Part shown: positions 34,978 through 44,347 of the stretch, piece after piece
Layout of the letters: every line of letters starts with the position of its first letter
Position numbering within the stretch: the stretch's first letter is position 1
NCBI GenBank assembly: GCA_965662545.1
Contig: CBFIHZ010000001.1
Span: 1-64,000 of the forward strand
Direction: 5' to 3'
Origin: CPC320 sp002684375
GTDB lineage: Bacteria; Pseudomonadota; Alphaproteobacteria; Rhodobacterales; Rhodobacteraceae
Length of the DNA: 64,000 nucleotides
Program-made: the position numbers and the translations under genes
Notes under the pieces: model-generated
Told to the model about the DNA's origin: nothing
What the model saw: the letters and a program-made list of their open reading frames with translations, nothing else
Database searches by the model: none

Positions 34978-35331
34978 ATGGGACGGGTTATGGCAGCAAT
35001 TACATTAGCCGCGACGCTGGCGGCATCCAGCGCCTCAGCTTTTGATCCAGAGGATTTAAAGAGGTTGATTGAGACCAATGAGTGTGTCGGATGTGATTTA
35101 TCCAACGCGGACCTATTGGGAGTTAATCTAAAAAAAGCAATCCTGGTTGAGGCAATCCTTGCAAGTGCTGACTTAAGAAGCGCGAACTTGCGTGAAGCCA
35201 ATATTACCGGCGCAAACCTAGGAGGAGCAGATCTAACTGGGGCAGATTTAACCAGAGCTTATATAAACGGTGCAATCCTCTGTAATACAATTATGCCGGA
35301 AGGTAGCGTTATATATAGCGGCTGTAAGTGA
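34978..35331 (+). CDS. Secreted pentapeptide-repeat protein
   Basis: 117 residues. A signal peptide (MAAITLAATLAASSASA) is followed by a short helix and about ten pentapeptides of the A(D/N)Lxx type (SNADLLGVNLKKAIL, SADLRSANLREANITGANLGGADLTGADL). These build a right-handed quadrilateral beta-helix. Cys pairs (NECVGCDL and the final ILCNT...SGCK) may form disulfides in the periplasm. AGGAGTGAG precedes the ATG. Function is unknown; it stands alone. Confidence 0.85.
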   Translation: MGRVMAAITLAATLAASSASAFDPEDLKRLIETNECVGCDLSNADLLGVNLKKAILVEAILASADLRSANLREANITGANLGGADLTGADLTRAYINGAILCNTIMPEGSVIYSGCK

Positions 35332-35477
35332 CTAAGTTTATTATCGGCAGGCAGAATAATGATGCCTAATCCTGTATTATGACGAACTTAGTTGGATAGG
35401 GCCGGTAAAAACATGTTGGTTTTTTCATAACCCCGCCAAAGTTATTGGAACGCCCAATCAGATCATTCCTCACATAA

Positions 35478-36108
35478 GGCTTTGTTGCACAAATCGGTTG
35501 AAGGACGTTCTTCCCCTTTCCCCATACGCACCTAGCCGATAGGTTCTGTGACAGATATACCAAGAGCCGTGTAGCGATTGAGGACGGCGATGCGGATTGG
35601 ATTTCTGCGACCTGCCGCTCAAAGTCCCGTGCCATCAACGATTGGCCGAGTAGTTTGATACAGTGCATTTTGGTTTCGACGCGGCTTCGACGGTGGTATC
35701 CGCTCCAGCGTCGCCACAGGGTGCGGCCCAGATATCGTTGCGCATTGACCGCATCGTTACGAGCAATTGCTCCGGCGCGGCCCAGTCCAACCCAAACAGC
35801 CGCAGCAAGCTCTGGACGAACCCAGTTGTCTGGCGAAGCGGCATGCCAAACAGCACCTTCAGCGTCAGACAAGTCTGAATGGCGGCATCACTGAATTGCT
35901 ATTACCGACCGCGCTTGCCGCTTGGTGGCGGTGTCCAAACCATTTCCGGATCAAACCAGATCGACAACGATCCACGCTGCTTCAAGCTGTCATTGTAAGA
36001 CGACCAATTCTTGGTCTTGTACGTCGTATGGGCCCAACTGCTCATCCCACTCAGCTATCACGCTGGATTCATACAGTGAATCCCATCAGCCCATTTATGC
36101 AACAAAGC
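35478..36108 (-). mobile_element. Decayed IS5-family insertion sequence, internally deleted
   Basis: Imperfect terminal inverted repeats GGCTTTGTTGCACAAATCGG (35478-35497) and CCATTTATGCAACAAAGC (36091-36108) bound about 630 bases, against about 1.05 kb for an intact relative. On the minus strand the transposase head can be followed (SLSIWFDPEMVWTPPP, then KVLFGMPLRQTTGFVQSLLRLFGLDWA), with a stop codon in between. It jumps directly to the C-terminal part (AIARNDAVNAQRYLGRTLWRRWSGYHRRSRVETKMHCIKLLG) in another frame. The missing middle carries most of the DDE catalytic core, so the element cannot move by itself. No target duplication is visible. Confidence 0.8.
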
Positions 36109-36159
36109 AGGGTCCGAATTTGCAGATTTCGCCGGAAAATTACAATAATAGAAAATTTG

Positions 36160-36193
36160 TTGAAATAAATTTCAATAGGTGTAACAGTTTACA
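36160..36193. promoter_or_regulatory. Two palindromes upstream of eryD
   Basis: TTGAAAT-AA-ATTTCAA at 36160-36175 and TGTAA-CAGT-TTACA at 36180-36193, five bases apart. They lie 26-59 bases before the eryD start, between it and the IS remnant. They are good candidates for the operator or promoter of the polyol operon; binding by EryD is inference. Confidence 0.45.
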
Positions 36194-36218
36194 TATTGGG
36201 TGGGTGTGACCGAATCTG

Positions 36219-37169
36219 ATGATAAAAACCGTTAAATATGATGAAGAATTGAGCCTCTCAACCCGGGCAGCTTGGCTGCACTATGGCGGAGGCTTGTCCC
36301 AAACAGACGTGGCAAAGCGGCTAGGTGTTACCAAGATCAAGGCCCATCGGTTAATTAATCGTGCCAATCAAGACGGAATTGTTAAGGTCAGTTTTGATGG
36401 AAAAATTGCCGAATGTGCAGCGCTCGAAATGCAGTTGAGTAATCTCCACAGGCTTTCATATTGCGAAGTTGTCCCGGATTTGGACGAAGTTGGGTTGCCA
36501 CTCCGCGCTCTTGGCATCGCAGGCGCACATTTTCTTAGCCGGGAAATCGAGGGCGGCGCGAACGATGTTATTGGAGTTGGCAATGGTCGGACGCTTGCTT
36601 CATGCGTCCGTGAGATGAGAAGAATAAACGCAGGAGACATCAAGTTTGTCTCTTTATTGGGTGGTTTGACCCGAAATTTTGCCGCCAACCCCCACGACGT
36701 GATGCATAAGCTTGCCGAGAAAACCGGTGCAGAAGCGTATTTCATGCCCGTCCCGTTTTTCGCTAACACTGCAAATGACCGCAACGTTATGTTACAGCAA
36801 CGCGGGGTGCCAGAAGTCAACAAAATGGCCGCCGCCTCTTCGTTGAAATTTGTGGGTATAGGCACTGTGGAGATGACGGCGATGACGGTCACCGCGGGCG
36901 TGCTTCCGCAAAGCGCCATGCAAGAGGTCCGCGATCAAGGGGGTGTCGGAGAACTCATTGGTCATTTCTTTGATGAGCGGGGGGCACTCGTTCAAACTGA
37001 GCTGTCGGATCGCACGCTTTCAGTTCACTTGGAAGCTTTGAAAACAAGCAGAATTGTCGCCGTGGGAGGCGGTAATGAGAAGATTCGAGCCATCGGATCT
37101 ATACTAAGAAGTGGCCTACTTGATGGCCTCGTTACGGACGAGCGTACTGCTAAAGCGCTCATAAACTAA
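36219..37169 (+). CDS. eryD: SorC-family erythritol regulator EryD-like
   Basis: 316 residues. Helix-turn-helix near residues 12-50 (STRAAWLHYGGGLSQTDVAKRLGVTKIKAHRLI) and a SorC sugar-binding domain with GVGNGRTLASCV, KFVSLLGGLTRNFAANPHDVMH, GAEAYFMPVPFFANT and a LVTDERTAKALI end. These segments match Brucella/Rhizobium EryD as I recall it, beyond general SorC similarity. EryD represses erythritol genes until erythritol is present. It heads the operon of ABC transporter, erythritol kinase and EryB-like dehydrogenase. Confidence 0.87.
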   Translation: MIKTVKYDEELSLSTRAAWLHYGGGLSQTDVAKRLGVTKIKAHRLINRANQDGIVKVSFDGKIAECAALEMQLSNLHRLSYCEVVPDLDEVGLPLRALGIAGAHFLSREIEGGANDVIGVGNGRTLASCVREMRRINAGDIKFVSLLGGLTRNFAANPHDVMHKLAEKTGAEAYFMPVPFFANTANDRNVMLQQRGVPEVNKMAAASSLKFVGIGTVEMTAMTVTAGVLPQSAMQEVRDQGGVGELIGHFFDERGALVQTELSDRTLSVHLEALKTSRIVAVGGGNEKIRAIGSILRSGLLDGLVTDERTAKALIN

Positions 37170-37190
37170 ACAATCCAAGGGAGGATGAAA

Positions 37191-38636
37191 ATGTACTATA
37201 AAGAAAAACAGCTAGCTCAATCCTACATAGCGGGAAAGGTCAGCAGACGCTCCATGCTGCGCGGAATGGCATCTATGGGTGTCACGGCAGCAGCAGCTGG
37301 GGTGCTGGTTAACGCCGCCGCCACACAGGCTTTGGCCCAAAATGGTTTTGACTGGCAGAAGCACGCGGGTACCACCGTGAAGCTTCTTTTAAACCAACAC
37401 CCCTATGCCGACGCAATGATTGCTAACATTGATAACTTCAAAGAGCTCACCGGCATGGACGTGCAATACGACATTTTCCCAGAGGATGTCTATTTCGATA
37501 AAGTGACTGCAGCACTTTCATCAGGCTCCAGCGAATATGATGCCTTCATGACAGGGGCATATATGACATGGACATACGGGCCTGCTGGTTGGATTGATGA
37601 CCTCAACGAATATATCGGCGATTCGTCCAAGACCAATCCAGATTACAATTGGGAAGATATGCTGGAAGGCGTCCGCGATTCTTGTGCGTGGAACGGCCAG
37701 CCTGGCGGTGCGCTTGGATCAGATGATGCCAAGCAATGGTGTATTCCATGGGGCTATGAGCAGAATAACCTGACCTACAATAGTCGAATGTTCAATGAAG
37801 CAGGTTTGACGGTTCCAACCAACCTTGATGAATTGTTAGGCACAGCGTCTGAGGCAAAATCCAAACTTGACGGTGTTTACGGGATTGGTGTGCGCGGCTC
37901 GCGGTCTTGGGCAACGATCCACCCCGGTTTTCTGTCTGCTTACGCAAACTTCGGTCAGAAAGATCTAAACGTCGGCGCAGATGGAAAATTGTCAGCGGCG
38001 ATGAATACAGACGTATCGCGCATGATGCATGAAAAATGGGTCAAGATGATCCAGGAAAGTGGTGCACCTGATTGGTCGACCCACACATGGTATCAAGCCG
38101 GTACTGACTTGGGCGCAGGCAAATCCGCGATGATTTTTGACGCTGATATTCTAGGCTATTTCATGAATGGTGGTGACAACGCCGAAGCGGGTAATTTGTC
38201 GTTTGCACCGTTTGCGGCAAACCCTGATGCGAACGCGCCAACGCCAAACATCTGGATTTGGTCACTTGCAATGGCGAATGCATCGAAGAAAAAGGATGCA
38301 GCATGGTACTTTATGCAGTGGGCTTCTGGGCCTGAGCATGGCCTGTTTGGTGCTACGGAAATGGATTTTGTCAATCCCGTGCGCAAATCTGTATGGGCTG
38401 ATGCTGGTTTTCGTGCACGGCTAGACAAAAGCTATTCAGGTTATGTGGACATGCACGACCTGTCGGCTCCAGGTGCGAAAATCCACTTCACAGCTCAACC
38501 GTTATTCTTCGATCTGACGACGGAATGGGCAGCCACCTTGCAGAAGATGGTGGCAAACGAAGTCCCCGTGGACGAGGGTCTCGATCAACTTGCGCAGAGC
38601 GTTGACAGACAACTCAAAGAGTCAGGGCTGGGTTAA
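37191..38636 (+). CDS. ABC transporter sugar/polyol-binding protein (Tat signal)
   Basis: 481 residues of the family 1 extracellular solute-binding proteins. The N-terminus carries a twin-arginine motif (SRRSMLRGMASMG) and a hydrophobic stretch ending ATQALA, so it is likely exported folded. The start at 37191 (MYYKEKQ) is preferred over 37185, because GGGAGG at 37179-37184 directly abuts the latter. It delivers the substrate to the two permeases downstream. A stem-loop follows the gene, which is common after binding-protein genes and can keep their mRNA level above that of the permeases. Confidence 0.93.
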   Translation: MYYKEKQLAQSYIAGKVSRRSMLRGMASMGVTAAAAGVLVNAAATQALAQNGFDWQKHAGTTVKLLLNQHPYADAMIANIDNFKELTGMDVQYDIFPEDVYFDKVTAALSSGSSEYDAFMTGAYMTWTYGPAGWIDDLNEYIGDSSKTNPDYNWEDMLEGVRDSCAWNGQPGGALGSDDAKQWCIPWGYEQNNLTYNSRMFNEAGLTVPTNLDELLGTASEAKSKLDGVYGIGVRGSRSWATIHPGFLSAYANFGQKDLNVGADGKLSAAMNTDVSRMMHEKWVKMIQESGAPDWSTHTWYQAGTDLGAGKSAMIFDADILGYFMNGGDNAEAGNLSFAPFAANPDANAPTPNIWIWSLAMANASKKKDAAWYFMQWASGPEHGLFGATEMDFVNPVRKSVWADAGFRARLDKSYSGYVDMHDLSAPGAKIHFTAQPLFFDLTTEWAATLQKMVANEVPVDEGLDQLAQSVDRQLKESGLG

Positions 38637-38654
38637 CTCCCGAACCCTACCCTT

Positions 38655-38686
38655 CCCGTCGCCCTCAAACATTGATTGGCGGCGGG
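38655..38686 (+). promoter_or_regulatory. Intercistronic stem-loop between binding-protein and permease genes
   Basis: CCCGTCGCC (38655-38663) pairs with GGCGGCGGG (38678-38686), nine pairs with one G-U, loop of 14. No T run follows, so it is more likely an mRNA-stabilising or partial-termination element than a full terminator. Confidence 0.6.
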
Positions 38687-38754
38687 ACGTTCTGCTGACA
38701 TTTAAACCACCAAAAATTGTCCGTCTCCCCAAGCGGATACAAGAAAGATAAACC

Positions 38755-39678
38755 ATGACAAGCGCAACCGCTGGGCATCAACCAAGGCGAAAGCTAAAGC
38801 TTAACAAGAAGTATCTGCCGTACCTTTTGAGCTTGCCGGCACTGTTGACTTGTATCGGAATTCTTATTCCGTTTTTCACGGCTGTGGCTTATTCTTTACA
38901 GCGCTACCGACTTTCGCAGCCTTGGGCGCGTAAATACAATTGGGGTGAAAATTACCTAAACTTCATGACGGATCCCTCTTTTTGGAACACGCTGAAAGTC
39001 TCGATGTCTTACGCGTTTGTGACCGTTGGGGTGGAATTGTTGTTTGGCCTTGGCATTGCGCTGCTTTTACACCGGCGCACGCGCTTTAATAATTTTGTGT
39101 CGATCATGTTACTCATGCCGCTGATGACGGCGCCTGCGCTTGCGGCTTTGATGTGGAAATTGATGACCAACCCTGGTTTTGGAGTGCTGAGCTATGCTGC
39201 CGAATCAATAGGGATACAGGACATGCGGTGGGCTTCTGATCCCTCAACTGCCTTATTAACAGTGGTGATCGTCGATGTGTGGGTCTATACGCCATTCATC
39301 ATGATCTTGCTGCTTGCCGGCCTCAGATCCCTGCCAAGACAACCTTTTGAAGCGGCAGAGTTGGACGGGGTGCCCCGCCTGTATGTTTTCTGGCGGATTA
39401 CACTTCCCATGCTGACCCCCTTTCTTTTGACTGCAACCTTATTTCGTGTGATCGAGTCGATTCAGCAGTTTGATATCATATACGCAATGACCCAAGGCGG
39501 TCCCGGTGACAGACTAACTGTGTTTCAGGTAGAGGCTTATCTGAACTTTTTCCAATCGACGAATGTTGGACGTTCGGCTGCACTCTTAATGATCCTCTGG
39601 GCGATCACCTATTTCCTGTCGAACATCTTCATCAAGAACTGGCTCCGACTGCGCGAAAAAGCGCGCGGCGACGCATAG
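38755..39678 (+). CDS. Carbohydrate ABC transporter permease 1
   Basis: 307 residues with six predicted membrane segments, starting after a basic cytoplasmic head (RRKLKLNKKYLPYLL). The coupling motif is in EAAELDGVPRLYVFWRITLPML, the EAA loop that docks on the ATPases. It belongs to the MalF/UgpA-like sugar permease family. It is followed after 13 bases by the second permease. Confidence 0.94.
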   Translation: MTSATAGHQPRRKLKLNKKYLPYLLSLPALLTCIGILIPFFTAVAYSLQRYRLSQPWARKYNWGENYLNFMTDPSFWNTLKVSMSYAFVTVGVELLFGLGIALLLHRRTRFNNFVSIMLLMPLMTAPALAALMWKLMTNPGFGVLSYAAESIGIQDMRWASDPSTALLTVVIVDVWVYTPFIMILLLAGLRSLPRQPFEAAELDGVPRLYVFWRITLPMLTPFLLTATLFRVIESIQQFDIIYAMTQGGPGDRLTVFQVEAYLNFFQSTNVGRSAALLMILWAITYFLSNIFIKNWLRLREKARGDA

Positions 39679-39691
39679 AGGAATACCCGTA

Positions 39692-40549
39692 ATGCAAACC
39701 ACTGGCACCCTCGAGAGAGTCTTACGCGGTCTGGCGATCACGGCGATTATTTTGTTCTTTATGTTTCCAATTTTGTGGATCTTTCTAATGTCTTTCCAGA
39801 CAAACGAAACGATATTACGGGTTCCTCCTTCGCTATTTTTCGAACCGACGCTGGTAAATTACAAAGCCTTGATCTCTGGTCGGTTGGAAGGCAGTACAGC
39901 GACACTCGAAATCGCTTTTATGTCGAACCTTTTCAACTCATTGTTTCTTTCCGTGACCTCAGTGACAGTGGGCCTAATTCTGGGCGTTCCGGCGGCCTAT
40001 GCCTTCGCACGGCTGAAGTTCCGGGGTTCGGAAGATATCGCTTTCACGCTGCTATCGTTTAGGTTCGCACCGCCTCTGCTGGTTCTATTGCCTCTGACAA
40101 TCTACTTTCAGAAGATCGGACTAGCGGATACCTATGGCGGCCTGATCTGGGTTTATCAATTGATCGTTCTGCCGCTGATCTTATGGATTGTACGTGGCTA
40201 TTTCGAAGATATTCCAGCCGATATTGAATATGCATACCGCATCGCGGGTCATGGATTCTGGGCCACATTTCGTAAAATAGCGCTGCCATTAGCTGGCCCA
40301 GGTATCGCTGCTGCTGGTTTGCTGGCGTTCATCTTCGCGTGGAACAATTTTATCTTCGCGCTGGTCCTTGCCTCTGCGGACAAACAGCCCGTCACGGTGG
40401 GTGCTTTGGCTTTTATAACCGCTTCGGGCATTAACTACGGACAGATTGCTGCGGGCATTATGCTATCGATTGCGCCGACTTTTGCGCTTGCTTTATATGC
40501 ACAGCGCTATCTCGTCGAAGGTTTGTCACTTGGCGCAGTGAAGGGCTAG
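39692..40549 (+). CDS. Carbohydrate ABC transporter permease 2
   Basis: 285 residues with six membrane segments. The EAA-like loop is DIEYAYRIAGHGFWATFRKIALPLAGPG, where EYAYRIAG replaces the usual EAAxxDG. MalG/UgpE-like family. It pairs with permease 1 to form the membrane channel and ends 3 bases before the first ATPase gene. Confidence 0.94.
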   Translation: MQTTGTLERVLRGLAITAIILFFMFPILWIFLMSFQTNETILRVPPSLFFEPTLVNYKALISGRLEGSTATLEIAFMSNLFNSLFLSVTSVTVGLILGVPAAYAFARLKFRGSEDIAFTLLSFRFAPPLLVLLPLTIYFQKIGLADTYGGLIWVYQLIVLPLILWIVRGYFEDIPADIEYAYRIAGHGFWATFRKIALPLAGPGIAAAGLLAFIFAWNNFIFALVLASADKQPVTVGALAFITASGINYGQIAAGIMLSIAPTFALALYAQRYLVEGLSLGAVKG

Positions 40550-40552
40550 AAT

Positions 40553-41668
40553 ATGTCGCTTGAATTAAACGAAATCAGCAAGAACTTTAAAGACGACAAA
40601 GTTCTCGATCGCGTGTCATTATATGTGCCCGAAGGTAAAACGCTTGTGCTGTTTGGGCCGTCCGGGGCAGGAAAAACAGTTCTATTACGCCTAATTTCTG
40701 GCGTGATTGAGCCGGATGAGGGGCACATCAAAATCTCTGGTATGGACGTTGATGGTGTAGAGCCGGAGGACCGAAATATTGGGATGGCATTTCAGAACTT
40801 TGCTCTGTTTCCACACATGGATGCACATGCTAATATTGCAAGTCCGCTGACTGCACAAAAAAAGGATAAGTCTGCGATCCAAGCGGGTGTGCAGGGTCTT
40901 GCCAAGCTGCTAAAGATTGACCACGTGCTCAAGCACAAACCGAAAGAGCTGTCAAATGGTCAAAAGCAAAGGACAGCTTTGGCACGCGCTCTCGCAGGTA
41001 AGCCCAAAATTCTTCTGCTTGACGACCCCTTACGGAATGTTGATGCAAAATTGCGCTTTGAAATGCGTTTGGAGTTACCCAATCTTCTTTATGAACAGAA
41101 CGCGACCGTCATTTACGTGACGCAAGACTATAAAGAGGCAATGGCCTTTGGAGACCAGATTGCCGTCATTAATGGCGGAGTGATCCAGCAGATTGGCACA
41201 CCGGAAGCGATTTATCTGACCCCGGCGAATGTTGAAATTGCGCGGCTGTTTGGCGATCCGGTTATCAATCTTCTCGACGTGACACTGCAGAAAGATGCTT
41301 CTGGTGTGTTTGCTTTGATTTCTGAAAAGCGGATTGACCTTGATGCAAGCTACGCCTCGGTTGTGGGCCTCGAATGTTGCCTTGGTATCCGGCCAGAATC
41401 GGTTCTCTTTGTCGATAGAGATCACAAAAGCGCCGTGCCTGTAACTGTGGAGGCCGAAACGCCGCTCAACGAGAAAACTGTTAATCTGTGCCTAACGGCA
41501 CGGGGCCGAGAAATTATGGCCTCTCGCCCGTCAGGGACTCAAGGCCCAGCGGGAGGGGAAGCTTTTGTTGCCATAGAAGCAGCTTCTGCAATGATCTTTG
41601 ACAAGCAGACGGGGGCGTTGATCGAAACAAACAGCACTGACATCTCGGAGAGAGGGAAAGTTACATGA
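40553..41668 (+). CDS. ABC transporter ATP-binding protein 1 (degenerate catalytic motifs)
   Basis: 371 residues. Walker A is GPSGAGKT and the Q-loop AFQNFALFP is normal. The signature is LSNGQKQR rather than LSGGQQQR, Walker B is LLLDDPLRNVD with Asp where the catalytic Glu normally stands, and the switch region reads VTQDYKEA with Gln for His. A regulatory TOBE-like domain forms the last 130 residues. It probably pairs with the next ATPase in an asymmetric dimer, as in GlpS/GlpT-type glycerol transporters. It overlaps the next gene by ATGA. Confidence 0.92.
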   Translation: MSLELNEISKNFKDDKVLDRVSLYVPEGKTLVLFGPSGAGKTVLLRLISGVIEPDEGHIKISGMDVDGVEPEDRNIGMAFQNFALFPHMDAHANIASPLTAQKKDKSAIQAGVQGLAKLLKIDHVLKHKPKELSNGQKQRTALARALAGKPKILLLDDPLRNVDAKLRFEMRLELPNLLYEQNATVIYVTQDYKEAMAFGDQIAVINGGVIQQIGTPEAIYLTPANVEIARLFGDPVINLLDVTLQKDASGVFALISEKRIDLDASYASVVGLECCLGIRPESVLFVDRDHKSAVPVTVEAETPLNEKTVNLCLTARGREIMASRPSGTQGPAGGEAFVAIEAASAMIFDKQTGALIETNSTDISERGKVT

Positions 41669-42792
41669 ACGATGTAATTTTAAATCTGGAAGCCGTTGAT
41701 AAATTTTACGGTCCCATCGACCAAGGTGTGCACGCTGTCTGCAACATCTCCATGCAGGTGAGTAGCGGCGAGATTATTGCGCTTCTGGGCTCTTCGGGCT
41801 GCGGTAAGACCTCTACACTGCGGATGGTGGCGGGATTTGAGGACGTAAGCCGCGGTAAAATCAGTATCAGGGGGCGGGAAATTCACACCTTGCCTCCGAT
41901 ACAGCGGAACGTGGCCATGGCGTTCGAAGGTTACTCTCTTTACCCAACGGTGACTGTACGCGATAATATTGCGTTTGCACTAAAAAGGGGGAAATTACCT
42001 GCCGCCGACGTCGCGAGGAAGGTGGAGGATATTGCCGCTATGCTCGAGATTTCAGATATTTTAGATAAATACCCTTCCTCTATTTCTGGCGGCCAGCAAC
42101 AACGAGCATCGCTCGGTCGGGCGCTTATTCGGGATGCTGATCTATATCTGCTCGACGAACCAATGGGACAGTTGGAACCGCAGTTGCGCACCCTGCTGCG
42201 TGGCCGGATCAAGTCGTACATAAAAGAACACGGCTTTACAGCGATTTTGGTGACGCATGATCAAACAGAGGCAAATGCTCTTGCGGATCGCATCGCTGTC
42301 ATGGAAGACGGCGAGCTTCAACAATTCGCCAGCCCCGAAGCTATCAAGAAATCGCCTGCCAATTTGTTCACAGGCACGTTTGTGGGCGAACCTCCGATGA
42401 ATGTCTTTCCCGCTTTGGTGAACATCTCTGAGGCGGCTGTCACGTTCAAGCTCGAAAGTGACGTTCAGTTGACCTACGCTCTAGATGCGTTTTCAACAGA
42501 GTTGCGCGCGCGCTTGGCGACGGTGGGGGAGGTTGTTCTCGGGGTGCGTCCCTATGCTGTTGAACGCAGACAAACTGGTTCACCCGCGACTGTGGTAGCC
42601 AACCAATGGCTGGGAGATCAAAGCCACATAGCTGCAAATTTTGCAGGAGGGTCAATAGTGTTGGTGGAACACGATCGCACCCACCTTGAAAAAGGTCAGA
42701 AAATATTTATCCATCTGGAGCCATCGAACATCCACATATTTAATCCGGCAACAGGGATAGCAATCAGCCATGGGGCGCGCTTAGTGGGATGA
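41665..42792 (+). CDS. ABC transporter ATP-binding protein 2
   Basis: 375 residues. Walker A GSSGCGKT, signature ISGGQQQR, Walker B LYLLDEP with the catalytic Glu, and switch VTHDQTEA are all canonical. The Q-loop is altered: AFEGYSLYP has Glu where Gln is expected. A C-terminal TOBE-type domain follows. With the preceding ATPase it would form a heterodimer having one complete and one impaired site. Start and stop overlap both neighbours by ATGA, showing tight coupling. Confidence 0.93.
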   Translation: MNDVILNLEAVDKFYGPIDQGVHAVCNISMQVSSGEIIALLGSSGCGKTSTLRMVAGFEDVSRGKISIRGREIHTLPPIQRNVAMAFEGYSLYPTVTVRDNIAFALKRGKLPAADVARKVEDIAAMLEISDILDKYPSSISGGQQQRASLGRALIRDADLYLLDEPMGQLEPQLRTLLRGRIKSYIKEHGFTAILVTHDQTEANALADRIAVMEDGELQQFASPEAIKKSPANLFTGTFVGEPPMNVFPALVNISEAAVTFKLESDVQLTYALDAFSTELRARLATVGEVVLGVRPYAVERRQTGSPATVVANQWLGDQSHIAANFAGGSIVLVEHDRTHLEKGQKIFIHLEPSNIHIFNPATGIAISHGARLVG

Positions 42793-44345
42793 GTAAAAAT
42801 CTTATTATCGGAATAGATGCAGGAACGTCAGTGATCAAATCTGTTGCTTTTGATCTAACTGGACGCCAGATAGCTGTGGCGTCTGTGCCGAACCGCTATA
42901 CCACTGCAGAAGACGGATCGGCCACTCAGCCCTTAGACCAGACTTGGAACGACTGTGTCCGTTCTCTGCGTCAATTGGCTGAGGCAGTACCAAACTTAGC
43001 ACATCGCGTGACAGCAGTGGCGGTTACTGGGCAAGGCGATGGGACTTGGTTGATCGATAAAGACCATCAACCCGTTGGTGACGCCTGGCTCTGGCTAGAT
43101 GCACGTGCCGGACACACTGCAGAGAAATTGCGCCAGAGCAGCAATGACGAGGCTCGGTTCTTGCGCACTGGCACTGGACTGAATGCCTGTCAACAAGGTG
43201 CGCAGTTCGTTCATATGATGCAGCATCAGCCAGAGCAACTGGACCGGTCTGCCACGGCGTTTCATTGTAAAGATTGGCTTTACATGAACCTAACCGATGT
43301 CCGTGCAACCGATCCTTCCGAGGCCTGCTTTACCTTTGGCGATTACAAAACAAAGAGCTACTCTGAGGAGGTAATTGATTTTTACGGGCTGGGTAAACAT
43401 GCTTCTTTAATCCCGCCGATCTGTGATGGCGCCTCCACCTATCATCCTTTGACCGAAGCTGCTGCCGCAAAAACTGGCCTGCTTCAAGGCACACCAATAG
43501 TTTTAGGGTATGTCGATGTTGTTTGTAGTGCGCTGGGAGCGGGCGCCTATGAACCAAATGCCTCTGTTGGGTGCACAATTGTGGGGACAACGGGGGTCCA
43601 CATCAGTGCGATCCAATCATCAGACATCGTGCTCAATACCGAACTGAAATCTGGCTATGTCATGATGATGCCCATTGAGGGCATTGCGGCCCAATTACAA
43701 ACGAATATGGCCAGCACGCTCAACCTTGATTGGGTTTTGGCCTTGGCAAGTCAGGTGGCCTCAAGCTTAAATATGAATGTTGAAAAAGATCAGCTGCTGA
43801 ATTTGATAAATGGGTGGATTAAAGATGCGCCCCCTGCATCACTACTCTACCATCCGTATATCTCCGATGCCGGCGAACGAGGCCCGTTTATCGATCACAC
43901 AGCACGCGCCAGCTTTGTGGGCTTGAATTCGAATCAAGGCTTCGGCGATCTGGTGCGCGGAACCATCGAAGGCTTGGGTTTCGCTGCGCGGGATTGTTAT
44001 GCTGCCATTGGACAAGTTCCAAGTGAAATCCGACTGACTGGCGGCGCCGCGCAGTCCCAAGGCTTGCGCAACATTCTTTCTGCAACGCTCGGTGTTCCCG
44101 TGCGGCAATCCTTGCGCGAGGAAGCAGGGGCCGCTGGGGCTGCGATGGTCGCAGCTGTTTCGGTGGGTGTTTACGATAACATGGAAAGCTGCCTGAGCGA
44201 ATGGGTCTTTCCACTTTTGGGTCCGCAAGAGACGCCCGAACCTGAACTTGTCGATCTCTATAGACGGCACTTCCCAAAATATGTCGCAGCGCGCGAAGCG
44301 CTGCAACCGATTTGGCACCAATTAGCAAATAAAAAGGACAGCTGA
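42789..44345 (+). CDS. eryA: Erythritol kinase (FGGY family)
   Basis: 518 residues, FGGY carbohydrate kinase. It starts NLIIGIDAGTSVIKSVAFDLTGRQIA (ATP-binding phosphate loop). It continues with VAVTGQGDGTWL, DAWLWLDARAG, FHCKDWLYMNLTDVRATDPSEA, LLYHPYISDAGERGPF and REEAGAAGAAMVAAVSVG. The pattern follows Brucella EryA more closely than glycerol or xylulose kinases, as far as I recall those sequences. It phosphorylates erythritol to L-erythritol 4-phosphate in the cytoplasm. It overlaps the second ATPase gene by 4 bases. Confidence 0.87.
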   Translation: MSKNLIIGIDAGTSVIKSVAFDLTGRQIAVASVPNRYTTAEDGSATQPLDQTWNDCVRSLRQLAEAVPNLAHRVTAVAVTGQGDGTWLIDKDHQPVGDAWLWLDARAGHTAEKLRQSSNDEARFLRTGTGLNACQQGAQFVHMMQHQPEQLDRSATAFHCKDWLYMNLTDVRATDPSEACFTFGDYKTKSYSEEVIDFYGLGKHASLIPPICDGASTYHPLTEAAAAKTGLLQGTPIVLGYVDVVCSALGAGAYEPNASVGCTIVGTTGVHISAIQSSDIVLNTELKSGYVMMMPIEGIAAQLQTNMASTLNLDWVLALASQVASSLNMNVEKDQLLNLINGWIKDAPPASLLYHPYISDAGERGPFIDHTARASFVGLNSNQGFGDLVRGTIEGLGFAARDCYAAIGQVPSEIRLTGGAAQSQGLRNILSATLGVPVRQSLREEAGAAGAAMVAAVSVGVYDNMESCLSEWVFPLLGPQETPEPELVDLYRRHFPKYVAAREALQPIWHQLANKKDS

Positions 44346-44347
44346 GT

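Noticed and set aside
35366..35872. 168-codon minus-strand frame as an intact gene
   Set aside because: It is a chimera of two frames of the decayed IS5-family transposase plus flanking DNA.
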